Counted from the first letter of the stretch, positions 1 to 5,835 are shown. The stretch: 5,924 nt of DNA from an uncultured Prevotella sp. (GCA_946623195.1 CAMOQW010000084.1:1-5924), one strand, 5' to 3'. The notes: generated by a model not told the origin, from the letters alone. Numbers and translations are program-made.

Positions 1-2
1 GC

Positions 3-30
3 TCAATGTACAATGTTCAATGTTCAGTGT
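3..30. repeat. Tandem heptamer array, four units, downstream of bamA
   Basis: Four consecutive 7-base units on the plus strand read TCAATGT, ACAATGT, TCAATGT and TCAGTGT. The array ends two bases before the bamA stop triplet (33-35), so it lies in the 3' intergenic spacer of bamA. Short heptamer arrays of this sort are common between genes of Bacteroidales; their function is not known to me. The array is cut close to the window edge, so more units may lie to the left. Confidence 0.8.
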
Positions 31-32
31 CG

Positions 33-2744
33 TTAGAATTCCTGTCCGAGGATGAAGTGGAACTGGCTACCGCCCTTAGACGATGACGTACTGAAGGCGG
101 GGTCGAAACCGTAAGCCCAGTCGATACCCATCAGGCCCACCATAGGGAGGAAGATGCGGACACCGATGCCGGCAGAACGCTTCAGGTCGAAGGGGTTGAA
201 GTTCTTGGTTTCTGCCCAGGCATTACCGCCTTCAAGGAATCCGAGTCCGTAGATGGTGGTGTTGCCAAGCAGGAACGGATAGCGCAGCTCCAGCGTGAAG
301 CGGTCGTAGGCATAGCCGGCAGCACCGTAAGGAGTGAGCGAGCCGTTCTCATAGCCTCGCAGTCCGATGGTTTCCTCAGCATAGCCCGACGAGTAGCCGC
401 TCATGCCATCGCCACCCACATAGAAAGTCTCGAAAGGCGAACGCTTGTCTTTGTTGTAAGAGCCCAACAGTCCAAGTTCAACGCGTGTCATCAGCACAAA
501 ACACTTCTGACCGCCAGTGAGGGCTGTATAGGTTTTCGACTTGAACTTCCACTTGTGGTATTCAATCCAGCGGTACTTGTCCTGGAGTTCTTCATTATAG
601 CGGTCCAGATTCTTGTTATAGGTCTCCGTGGTAGCCAGGCTGGCATAGTCCTTGCCGTCTAACAGCGACCAGGGCGGTGTCAGGGTCACCGATGCCATGA
701 ACTCAGAGCCACGACGCGGGAAGAGCTGGTTGTCGGTAGAGGTTCGCGACAGGGTGATGCCCAGGTTGATGTTGTTACAGTTACCGTTGGAGATGATAAA
801 GTAGCTCCAGTCGCGCAGCATGTAGCGGGTGTACGACAGCTGCATCATCAGCTGGAAGTAGTCGTCGGGCCAGCGCAGACGCTTACCCCATCCGATAGAG
901 GCTCCGAAGAGCTTGATATACTTGTCGTCGTCGTAGAGAGAGGTGTAGTCGTAGTAGCCGCTATTAAGCGAACCCACGCCACCATAGTAGTTATAATAGT
1001 TATTGAGCCATGCCGAATTGCGGTAGGTGCTGGAGATATCGCTCTGTTTTGAGTAGAAGGCATTGATGCTCAACGAATTAGGACGCTTACCGCCAAACCA
1101 TCCCGTCGAGTAGCCGGTAGAAATGGAGCTGTAGTAGCTACCATTCGACTGCAGCGACAGCGACAACTGCTCACCGTCACCGATAGGCATGATGCCTCGG
1201 TGCATCTTGTTGCGCCCAAAGAGGTTGCGCATGGAGAAGTTGTTCAATTTGATACCCACACGGCCGATGATACCCGTCTGGCCCCAGCCCAGTGAGAACT
1301 CCAACTGGTCGTTGGACTTCTGTTCCAGTTCCCAGTTGATATCCACTGTACCGTCGTCATAGTTAGGTTTGATGTCGGGGTTCACCTTCTCTGGGTCGAA
1401 GTGGCCCATGGAAGCCAGTTCACGGGCCGAACGCTGCAGCGCGTCTTTCGAGAACAAGTCGCCAGGCTTGGTGCGCAGTTCGCGGCGTACCACCTCTTCA
1501 TACAGGCGGTCGTTACCATAGATGCGTACGTGGCTGATGTGCGCCTGTGTACCCTCCTGGATGCGCATCTCAAGGTCGATAGAGTCGCCCACGATGTTGA
1601 CCTCCGTAGGTTGAAGGTTGTAGAACAGGTAGCCATTATTCCAGTAGTAGTTGCCCACAGCATCCTCGTCTTCCGACAAACGCTTGTTCATCATCTTCTG
1701 GTTGTAGACGTCGCCCTTGCCCATACGAAGCACTGCATTCAGATAGTCACTGGTGACCACCGTGTTGCCCACCCACGTGATGTTGCGGATGTAGTAACGC
1801 TGACCTTCCTCCAGTTTGACATAGACATTGACATGCTTGTCGTCGACCGACCACACCGAGTCTTCCAGGATAGTGGCATCGCGGTAACCCAGTTCGTTAT
1901 ACTTGTCAATCAGAGCTTTCTTGGCCTCTTCATAACGCTCAGGAGTAAATTTCTTGGCCTTGAAGATGTTGGCCAGTTTACCTGCCTCGTTGATTTTGCC
2001 GAAGGCACCCTTCTTAATCAGTGTACCCTTAATCTTCTTGTCGGTCAGTTTCTCGTTGCCGTCGAAGATGATATGGCGCACCTTCATCTTGTCTTTCTTA
2101 TCGATGTTGACATCGAGGATAACCTCATTCTTGCCCGTCACGTCGTCACGCTGTACGATGTCGATTTCCGCATTCTTATAACCTTTCTCGTCAAAGTATT
2201 TCTTGGCCAGGATCTTGGCACGGTCTATCATGTTGGGCGTAATCTGCGAACCCTTCATGATGCCCAGTTTGGCCTCCATGTCGTCACGTTCCGACTTCTT
2301 TAGTCCATAGTAGTTAATGGTACTGACACGGGGACGCGTTGCCAGGTGGATGCAGAGGTAGACCTTGGAGCCTACAATGGAGTCGGCCGTAATGGTCACC
2401 TTGGAGAAGAGGCCATGCTTCCAATAGCGCTTGACAGCCTCGGTGATTTCGGTGCCCGGTACGCTGATGACCTGTCCGACGGAAAGACCGGAGAGACCTG
2501 TCAGCACATAGTCCTCATAGCCCTCCACACCCTTGACGGCCAGTCCGCCAATCTCACACTGTCGGGGCGTCCCGGCGTATGAGATGTCGGGATTGACAAT
2601 GACATCCTGGGCCTGTATCGTATTGAAGAATGAAGAATGAAGAATAAAGAATGCTGCGCATAGCAACACCCAGCACATTCTTCGGTTCTTGCTCTTCTGT
2701 TTTTCGCCTGTCATGTTGGCGGTATTTAATTCTTCATTATTCAT
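33..2744 (-). CDS. bamA: Outer membrane protein assembly factor BamA
   Basis: BamA inserts and folds beta-barrel proteins in the outer membrane. The 903-residue product has a signal peptide (basic stretch 15-22, hydrophobic core 23-40, probable cut after Ala45 in IQA|QD), POTRA-like repeats at about 61-138, 139-216, 221-314, 316-398 and 401-475, then a C-terminal 16-strand barrel domain (about 480-903). The conserved loop-6 VRGF-type motif appears as LRGY at 795-798 (Arg796), and the chain ends in a beta-signal with terminal Phe (FHFILGQEF). It is longer than the roughly 810-residue E. coli protein; extra length lies in POTRA3 (about 240-270) and in barrel loops, one Tyr/Asn-rich (575-611) and one charged (698-740). 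The ATG at 2744 shares its A with the uppS stop (TAATG), suggesting translational coupling. ATG codons at 2714 (residue 11) and 2676-2678 (residue 23) are alternative starts; residue 11 would leave a more usual signal peptide. The gene closes the visible operon. Confidence 0.97.
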   Translation of the reverse strand: MNNEELNTANMTGEKQKSKNRRMCWVLLCAAFFILHSSFFNTIQAQDVIVNPDISYAGTPRQCEIGGLAVKGVEGYEDYVLTGLSGLSVGQVISVPGTEITEAVKRYWKHGLFSKVTITADSIVGSKVYLCIHLATRPRVSTINYYGLKKSERDDMEAKLGIMKGSQITPNMIDRAKILAKKYFDEKGYKNAEIDIVQRDDVTGKNEVILDVNIDKKDKMKVRHIIFDGNEKLTDKKIKGTLIKKGAFGKINEAGKLANIFKAKKFTPERYEEAKKALIDKYNELGYRDATILEDSVWSVDDKHVNVYVKLEEGQRYYIRNITWVGNTVVTSDYLNAVLRMGKGDVYNQKMMNKRLSEDEDAVGNYYWNNGYLFYNLQPTEVNIVGDSIDLEMRIQEGTQAHISHVRIYGNDRLYEEVVRRELRTKPGDLFSKDALQRSARELASMGHFDPEKVNPDIKPNYDDGTVDINWELEQKSNDQLEFSLGWGQTGIIGRVGIKLNNFSMRNLFGRNKMHRGIMPIGDGEQLSLSLQSNGSYYSSISTGYSTGWFGGKRPNSLSINAFYSKQSDISSTYRNSAWLNNYYNYYGGVGSLNSGYYDYTSLYDDDKYIKLFGASIGWGKRLRWPDDYFQLMMQLSYTRYMLRDWSYFIISNGNCNNINLGITLSRTSTDNQLFPRRGSEFMASVTLTPPWSLLDGKDYASLATTETYNKNLDRYNEELQDKYRWIEYHKWKFKSKTYTALTGGQKCFVLMTRVELGLLGSYNKDKRSPFETFYVGGDGMSGYSSGYAEETIGLRGYENGSLTPYGAAGYAYDRFTLELRYPFLLGNTTIYGLGFLEGGNAWAETKNFNPFDLKRSAGIGVRIFLPMVGLMGIDWAYGFDPAFSTSSSKGGSQFHFILGQEF
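2622..2649. repeat. Heptamer array inside bamA signal-peptide codons
   Basis: Four plus-strand heptamers, ATTGAAG, AATGAAG, AATGAAG and AATAAAG, occupy 28 bp. They lie within bamA and encode about residues 32-41 of the signal peptide (FILHSSFF). The same heptamer occurs in opposite orientation at 2729-2756. Because 7 is not a multiple of 3, each unit is read in a different frame, and gain or loss of one unit would break bamA. Confidence 0.85.
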
Positions 2745-2756
2745 TATTCATTCTTC
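2729..2756. repeat. Heptamer array over uppS stop and bamA start
   Basis: Four plus-strand heptamers read ATTCTTC, ATTATTC, ATTATTC and ATTCTTC. They supply the last uppS codons (MKNE-stop) and the first bamA codons (MNNEE), including the TAATG overlap at 2742-2746. The reverse complement of this block matches 2625-2652 at 25 of 28 positions, forming an imperfect inverted repeat with a 76-base spacer. Confidence 0.85.
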
Positions 2757-3496
2757 ATTTTAACATCAGCTTCCACTTGTGCTTCCGTCTTTCCGAAACG
2801 GCGCTGACGACCCTGGTAGTCCACGATGGCCTTGTGAAGTGCTGACTCGTCGAAGTCGGGCCAGTAGGTGTCGCAGAAATAGAATTCGGAATAGGCACAC
2901 TGCCACAGCAGGTAGTTGGAGATGCGCAGCTCGCCACCCGTACGAATCAAAAGCTCAGGGTCGGGCATAAAGGAAGTCCACAGGTGGTCGTTGATGGTCT
3001 GTTCGGTGATGTCGTCAACATTCATCTTGCCCTGCTTCACCTCCTCGGCAATCAGACGTGTAGCACGTGTCAGTTCCAGTTTCGATGAATAGCTCATGGC
3101 TACCACCATGGTCATGCCGTCGTTGTCCTTGGTCAGGTTTTCCATATAGTGAATTTTGTCCTGCACGCTCTGGGGCAGACGTTCGATGTCGCCAACCATG
3201 ACGAACTTCACGTTATTGTCGGTGAACAGTTCCATCTCGATGAAGCTAAGCACCAGGCCCATCAGCGCCTCTATCTCGTAGGCTGGCCGGTTCCAGTTCT
3301 CTGTCGAGAAAGTGTAGAGCGTCAGGAACTTCACACCCAGTCGTGCGCACTCAGCGGTAATTTTCTTCACGGTGTCAAGTCCGGCTTTATGACCAAAAGT
3401 ACGGTCCAACCCACGTTCGGTAGCCCAGCGCCCGTTGCCGTCCATGATGATGGCAATGTGCTGAGGGATGCGGTTCATATCCAATTCTGTATTCAT
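2744..3496 (-). CDS. uppS: Isoprenyl transferase / undecaprenyl diphosphate synthase
   Basis: This cytosolic, membrane-associated cis-prenyltransferase adds isopentenyl diphosphate units to farnesyl diphosphate to give C55 undecaprenyl diphosphate, the lipid carrier precursor for peptidoglycan and surface glycans. From the ATG at 3496 the protein has 250 residues, normal for the family. Visible signature motifs are IIMDGNGRWA at 16-25 with the catalytic Asp19, GHKAG at 35-39 (His36), the FSTENW block at 63-68 with Arg70, and LLIRTGGELRIS at 182-193 (Arg185, Arg191, Ser193), followed by Glu204 in AYSEFYF. The usual NYGGR block is SYSSK at 135-139, which I recall as common in Bacteroidetes. A TTG at 3505 (three more residues) follows an AAAGAGA stretch and is possible; ATG at 3478 is too close to the first motif to be preferred. 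The gene starts 39 bp after the upstream stop and its stop overlaps the bamA start by one base. Confidence 0.96.
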   Translation of the reverse strand: MNTELDMNRIPQHIAIIMDGNGRWATERGLDRTFGHKAGLDTVKKITAECARLGVKFLTLYTFSTENWNRPAYEIEALMGLVLSFIEMELFTDNNVKFVMVGDIERLPQSVQDKIHYMENLTKDNDGMTMVVAMSYSSKLELTRATRLIAEEVKQGKMNVDDITEQTINDHLWTSFMPDPELLIRTGGELRISNYLLWQCAYSEFYFCDTYWPDFDESALHKAIVDYQGRQRRFGKTEAQVEADVKMKNE

Positions 3497-3535
3497 ATAT
3501 TTCAATATCTCTTTATCTTAATAACTCAAATTCTG

Positions 3536-4216
3536 TCAATTTCTGTCGTTATGGCAGGTGCGGCACTTAGCCCAGAGGTCGTAAGTGACCGACAGTCCCA
3601 GACGGCTGTAGCAGTCGGTGTTCTTGAACATTCCGCTGCTGGGAATACCGTAGGGGTCTTCGACACCGTCCAGAAGGTCACTCGTAGAAAAGTGCATACT
3701 CCATTCCACGGCCATATTAACGCGGTCGGCCACTTTGTATTTGAGACCTAAGCCTATCGGCAGGTTCATAGCCGTCGCCGTCTTGTCAGGCTTGGCAACG
3801 GTCAGACCGATACCTAAAAATATAAAAGGCGTCAGCCGCTTTGCTCCGCGATATTCCATTCCCGTTCCGAAGGGCCAGAAGTTGTATTCAAACCTCAGTC
3901 CTGCGTCCACCAAGCCATGCTTGAAGCTGTATTCCGTCGTAGCGGTGGCGGGATAGTATGTCGTCTCGTCTGTTGACGATCCTTTGATCTGTCCGTAACT
4001 CACATTAAAGGCCAGGGCCATACGTGGGTTAAACTTGTATTTGGCCAGTGCCGTAAACATGGGCTGCACGTTCTTCAGCAGGTTACTGTTGAAATCGCCC
4101 AAATAGGTTACAGTTCCTATGCCTCCGCCCAGTTCCAGCCTGTACTCAGGCATGGTCTGCGCACGAATGCCAGCTGCAAACACCAGCACGATGATGAGAC
4201 TGAGGAACTTCCGCAT
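3536..4216 (-). CDS. DUF6089-like outer membrane beta-barrel protein
   Basis: The 226-residue product has a clear signal peptide: MRKF start, hydrophobic 5-16, and a likely cut after Ala19 (IRA|QT). The mature part begins with a Gly-rich strand (ELGGGIGTVTYLGDF, 28-42) and continues with alternating amphipathic segments (FNVSYGQIKG, GLRFEYNFWPFG, PFIFLGIGL, LPIGLGLKYKVADR, MAVEWSMHF, SRLGLSVTYDLW) typical of small 8-strand barrels. Length, opening motif and position just before uppS-bamA fit the Bacteroidetes DUF6089 family, whose role is unknown to me. The C-terminus is odd for a barrel: instead of ending on an aromatic strand residue it adds a short tail with a CRTCH motif at 218-222. Start choice: an ATG exists at 4264, but the ATG at 4216 gives a proper signal peptide, does not overlap the upstream gene and has AAGG eight bases before it. 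The 16-bp gap to the upstream stop indicates one operon. Confidence 0.85.
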   Translation of the reverse strand: MRKFLSLIIVLVFAAGIRAQTMPEYRLELGGGIGTVTYLGDFNSNLLKNVQPMFTALAKYKFNPRMALAFNVSYGQIKGSSTDETTYYPATATTEYSFKHGLVDAGLRFEYNFWPFGTGMEYRGAKRLTPFIFLGIGLTVAKPDKTATAMNLPIGLGLKYKVADRVNMAVEWSMHFSTSDLLDGVEDPYGIPSSGMFKNTDCYSRLGLSVTYDLWAKCRTCHNDRN

Positions 4217-4224
4217 GTCAGGCA

Positions 4225-4228
4225 CCTT
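4225..4228 (-). promoter_or_regulatory. AAGG ribosome binding site
   Basis: On the minus strand AAGG lies in the 16-bp gap after the lipoprotein stop, eight bases before the ATG at 4216. It supports 4216 over the upstream ATG at 4264 as the start of the DUF6089-like gene. Strong Shine-Dalgarno matches are uncommon in this phylum, so this one is informative. Confidence 0.6.
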
Positions 4229-4232
4229 GGCA

Positions 4233-5426
4233 TTAATAATTTTCCCACCAGTCAAGCCAGTCATCCCAACCCAACTTGTTCAGCCGGCCACGCCATACGC
4301 GCTCCTTGTCCGGACAATAGAGCCAAATGAAATGGTCATCGTCGGTCCGCATCTTCACCTTCGTGGTGCTGTAGTCAAAGTCATCAGGCAACACATAGCG
4401 CGTGCTGTATTTCCACGTGATACCATTGTCGCGGCTCTGGTAGAACTGTGAATAAGCCGGCTCTTCGCATCCACCGATGCCTTGCCCGCCCAGGGCCAGC
4501 ACGCCGTCTTCGTATTGGACGAGTTGCAGGTTCTTCAGGCGGGGCAGCGACAGGATGTTGTTGTAGGCATGTTCCATATATGTCCAGTAGCTCACAGGGG
4601 CATGCTGGCTATAGTCTACTATCTTGCGCCACACCATGGCGATACTCTCCTGAGGATATTCGCTCACGGAGCGGTTTCCTACCATGAGCACATAGTCGGT
4701 GCTGTCGGCCAGATAGGCGGGATAGCTGATGATGGCAATATCCTGAGTAGGCAGCATGGCAGGGTCTTCGTCCAGGATTTCCTCACGCCATGTCTTACCC
4801 TCGTCACGTGACGACTCTATGCGCTTGTCAGGGGTCAGACGGTAGATTTCTGCTGTACTTCTTCCGATGTAGACACTACCATCGGGGTAAGTGAAAGACG
4901 TGTCAGAAGGTTCTTCTGTCCAGTCGCTGACCTCCTGCCACGTGAAGACTTCCGCATCCTGCTTATGCACGTTGATCCGGATTGTGTAGGTATTGCGGTT
5001 GCTGCCGTCCGATGAGATGACGCTCACCTCGCGTGGCACCGAGAAGTCGATGCTGTCCAACGAACTATAATAGCGAAGTGTATCGCTGTCGATGTCCTTG
5101 ATGACGGCAATACCGTTGTTGCCGGTACTCAACGTGCTGACGATATGCTTGACATCACTGCCGACAGGCAGCGAGTCGACATTGTAGATGATACGTTGGA
5201 TATTGTCGATGCTGAAATCGTAGCTGCTGCCACTGAATGTCACTTTGTAGATGGAGTCGGCACCGGTCGACGATGTCGTATGCAGGTAACGGTTGACTGT
5301 TCCTAAGGAAAAGTCAATGATGGCGGCATCGTCGTAGAGTGTCACTTCACTGCTGCTGGAGTTGAGGCACGAGGTCATGACTGTCAGCGCCATAAGCATC
5401 ATGCTCCATATCTTGAATTGTCTCAT
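4233..5426 (-). CDS. DUF6242-like lipoprotein with two Asp-box motifs
   Basis: The 397-residue product begins MRQFKIWSMM and carries a lipoprotein signal with acceptor Cys20 (VMTSC). The N-terminal part (about 27-155) reads like an Ig-like or cadherin-like strand domain, with YDDAAIIDFSLGTVNRY at 31-47 and a closing strand YTIRINVHKQD at 147-157. The C-terminal part (about 160-397) contains two S-x-D-x-G-x-T-W Asp boxes, SRDEGKTW at 206-213 and SRDNGITW at 331-338, as in BNR/sialidase-type beta-propellers, but only two are evident, so a full propeller is not proven and no catalytic residues can be assigned. The overall layout and position next to DUF6089-uppS-bamA match DUF6242 proteins of Bacteroidales; function is unknown. 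It is probably anchored in the outer membrane. An in-frame ATG at 5528 is rejected because the extension lies across the promoter region and would bury the lipoprotein signal. It is the first gene of the operon. Confidence 0.8.
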   Translation of the reverse strand: MRQFKIWSMMLMALTVMTSCLNSSSSEVTLYDDAAIIDFSLGTVNRYLHTTSSTGADSIYKVTFSGSSYDFSIDNIQRIIYNVDSLPVGSDVKHIVSTLSTGNNGIAVIKDIDSDTLRYYSSLDSIDFSVPREVSVISSDGSNRNTYTIRINVHKQDAEVFTWQEVSDWTEEPSDTSFTYPDGSVYIGRSTAEIYRLTPDKRIESSRDEGKTWREEILDEDPAMLPTQDIAIISYPAYLADSTDYVLMVGNRSVSEYPQESIAMVWRKIVDYSQHAPVSYWTYMEHAYNNILSLPRLKNLQLVQYEDGVLALGGQGIGGCEEPAYSQFYQSRDNGITWKYSTRYVLPDDFDYSTTKVKMRTDDDHFIWLYCPDKERVWRGRLNKLGWDDWLDWWENY

Positions 5427-5441
5427 GAGTCTCTGTTTATT

Positions 5442-5481
5442 CAAATTTGGGTGCAAATTTACGCACAATTCTGCAAATTTG
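5442..5481. repeat. Three CAAATTT copies upstream of the operon
   Basis: CAAATTT occurs at 5442-5448, 5454-5460 and 5474-5480. The first and third are full CAAATTTG palindromes. The second and third share GCAAATTT and are 20 bases apart, while the first and second are 12 apart. The cluster lies 16-55 bases upstream of the lipoprotein start, where a promoter is expected; the copies could be operator half-sites or only AT-rich promoter sequence. Confidence 0.45.
5454..5461 (-). promoter_or_regulatory. Candidate -7 box of the envelope operon promoter
   Basis: The minus strand reads TAAATTTG here, an exact match to the Bacteroidetes TAnnTTTG -7 consensus. It ends 27 bases before the lipoprotein ATG, implying a leader of about 20 bases. 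No good TTTG -33 box sits at the usual spacing; only a weak TATG occurs at 5484-5487 with a 22-base spacer. The terminator at 5543-5580 just upstream means the operon needs its own promoter in this stretch. Confidence 0.45.
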
Positions 5482-5542
5482 AGCATATTTCTACCTTTTA
5501 TTAAGTTAAATATATTATAAAAGTCCATATTTTAGGTTTTAT

Positions 5543-5580
5543 AAACAAAAAGATGCGGTATGAATCACTCACTCCGCACC
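5543..5580 (-). terminator. Intrinsic terminator after the small ORF
   Basis: On the minus strand the arms TGCGG and CCGCA (5574-5578 and 5554-5558) enclose an A/A mismatch and a further short stem GTGA/TCAT with a five-base loop. The hairpin is followed by TCTTTTTG and more T. It begins seven bases after the stop of the 31-codon ORF, and closes that transcription unit before the operon promoter. Confidence 0.7.
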
Positions 5581-5584
5581 TCTT

Positions 5585-5680
5585 TCAACGGATATCAGTG
5601 TGCGTCAGAGTAATAACACTCAACGCCATGGCTACTGCCACTGTCACCAACATCACTGTTGTTTGAAAATCTAATAACAT
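5585..5680 (-). CDS. 31-residue hydrophobic small protein, unknown function
   Basis: An ATG at 5680 opens a 31-codon frame ending in TGA at 5585-5587. The peptide begins MLLDFQTT, has an uninterrupted hydrophobic run at 9-25 (VMLVTVAVAMALSVITL), long enough for one membrane helix, and ends THTDIR. Its charged residues are only Asp4, Asp29 and Arg31. Support for a real gene comes from its surroundings: AAGG eight bases before the ATG, a TACCTTTG -7 box about 70 bases upstream, and a hairpin terminator directly downstream, giving a separate unit of about 200 bases. I do not recognise the family. It is unlike the 'smalltalk' small proteins of Bacteroidales as I remember them, which end near a Cys. 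It might be a membrane-inserted small protein, a type I toxin-like peptide or an incidental frame in a small RNA; nothing seen decides between these. Confidence 0.55.
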   Translation of the reverse strand: MLLDFQTTVMLVTVAVAMALSVITLTHTDIR

Positions 5681-5688
5681 AATCTTTA

Positions 5689-5692
5689 CCTT
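5689..5692 (-). promoter_or_regulatory. AAGG ribosome binding site of the small ORF
   Basis: AAGG on the minus strand is eight bases before the ATG at 5680, the same spacing as for the DUF6089-like gene at 4216. It is a main reason for believing that the 31-codon frame is translated. Confidence 0.5.
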
Positions 5693-5749
5693 AAAATCTA
5701 TTAACTACTAACCTAATGAATAACAACGCAATCATCTCGATTACGAGTA

Positions 5750-5757
5750 CAAAGGTA
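5750..5757 (-). promoter_or_regulatory. -7 box TACCTTTG upstream of the small ORF
   Basis: The minus strand reads TACCTTTG, an exact and typical Bacteroidetes -7 element (TAnnTTTG). Transcription would begin near 5742-5746, giving a leader of about 65 bases before the ATG at 5680. The -33 region is poor: only TTTCG around 5782-5786, with a spacer longer than usual. This could mean activator dependence or simply a weak promoter. Confidence 0.6.
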
Positions 5758-5813
5758 CGAAGAAAACCGAAGAGTGAAGCACGAAATGGGAAGAAATTGC
5801 TTATATCTCTGAG

Positions 5814-5835
5814 TTTTTTGACATACATCAAAAAA
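5814..5835. promoter_or_regulatory. Perfect inverted repeat with an FNR-like core
   Basis: TTTTTTGA (5814-5821) and TCAAAAAA (5828-5835) form perfect 8-base arms around a 6-base centre. The 14-base core at 5818-5831, TTGACATACATCAA, differs from the Crp/Fnr-family FNR consensus TTGAT-N4-ATCAA at one base. It is centred about 80 bases upstream of the expected start of the small unit. The right arm is also the T-tract of the neighbouring terminator, so it may partly be a by-product of that. Confidence 0.35.

Noticed and set aside
1..32. Possible CRISPR or longer repeat at the left edge
   Set aside because: The units are 7 bases and directly adjacent with no spacers, so this is a simple tandem array.
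1401..2303. 300-codon plus-strand frame antisense to bamA
   Set aside because: It lies wholly within the POTRA part of bamA on the opposite strand. It has no family motif, no promoter or ribosome site, and a valine/leucine/histidine-rich composition expected from the complement of bamA codons. BamA itself is certain.
3149..3751. 200-codon plus-strand frame across uppS and the DUF6089-like gene
   Set aside because: It runs antisense through two recognised genes and their spacer, and shows no domain or start signal.
4217..4264. 16-codon N-terminal extension of the DUF6089-like protein
   Set aside because: It overlaps the end of the upstream gene and would put a hydrophilic stretch before the signal peptide; the start at 4216 has AAGG at good spacing.
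4482..4811. 109-codon plus-strand frame, and a second one at 4448-4687
   Set aside because: Both are antisense shadows of the lipoprotein gene, overlap each other and show no recognisable motif.
5427..5528. 34-codon N-terminal extension of the lipoprotein from an ATG at 5528
   Set aside because: The extension crosses the -7 box and the CAAATTT repeats, is AT-rich like a spacer, and would place the lipoprotein signal in the interior of the chain.
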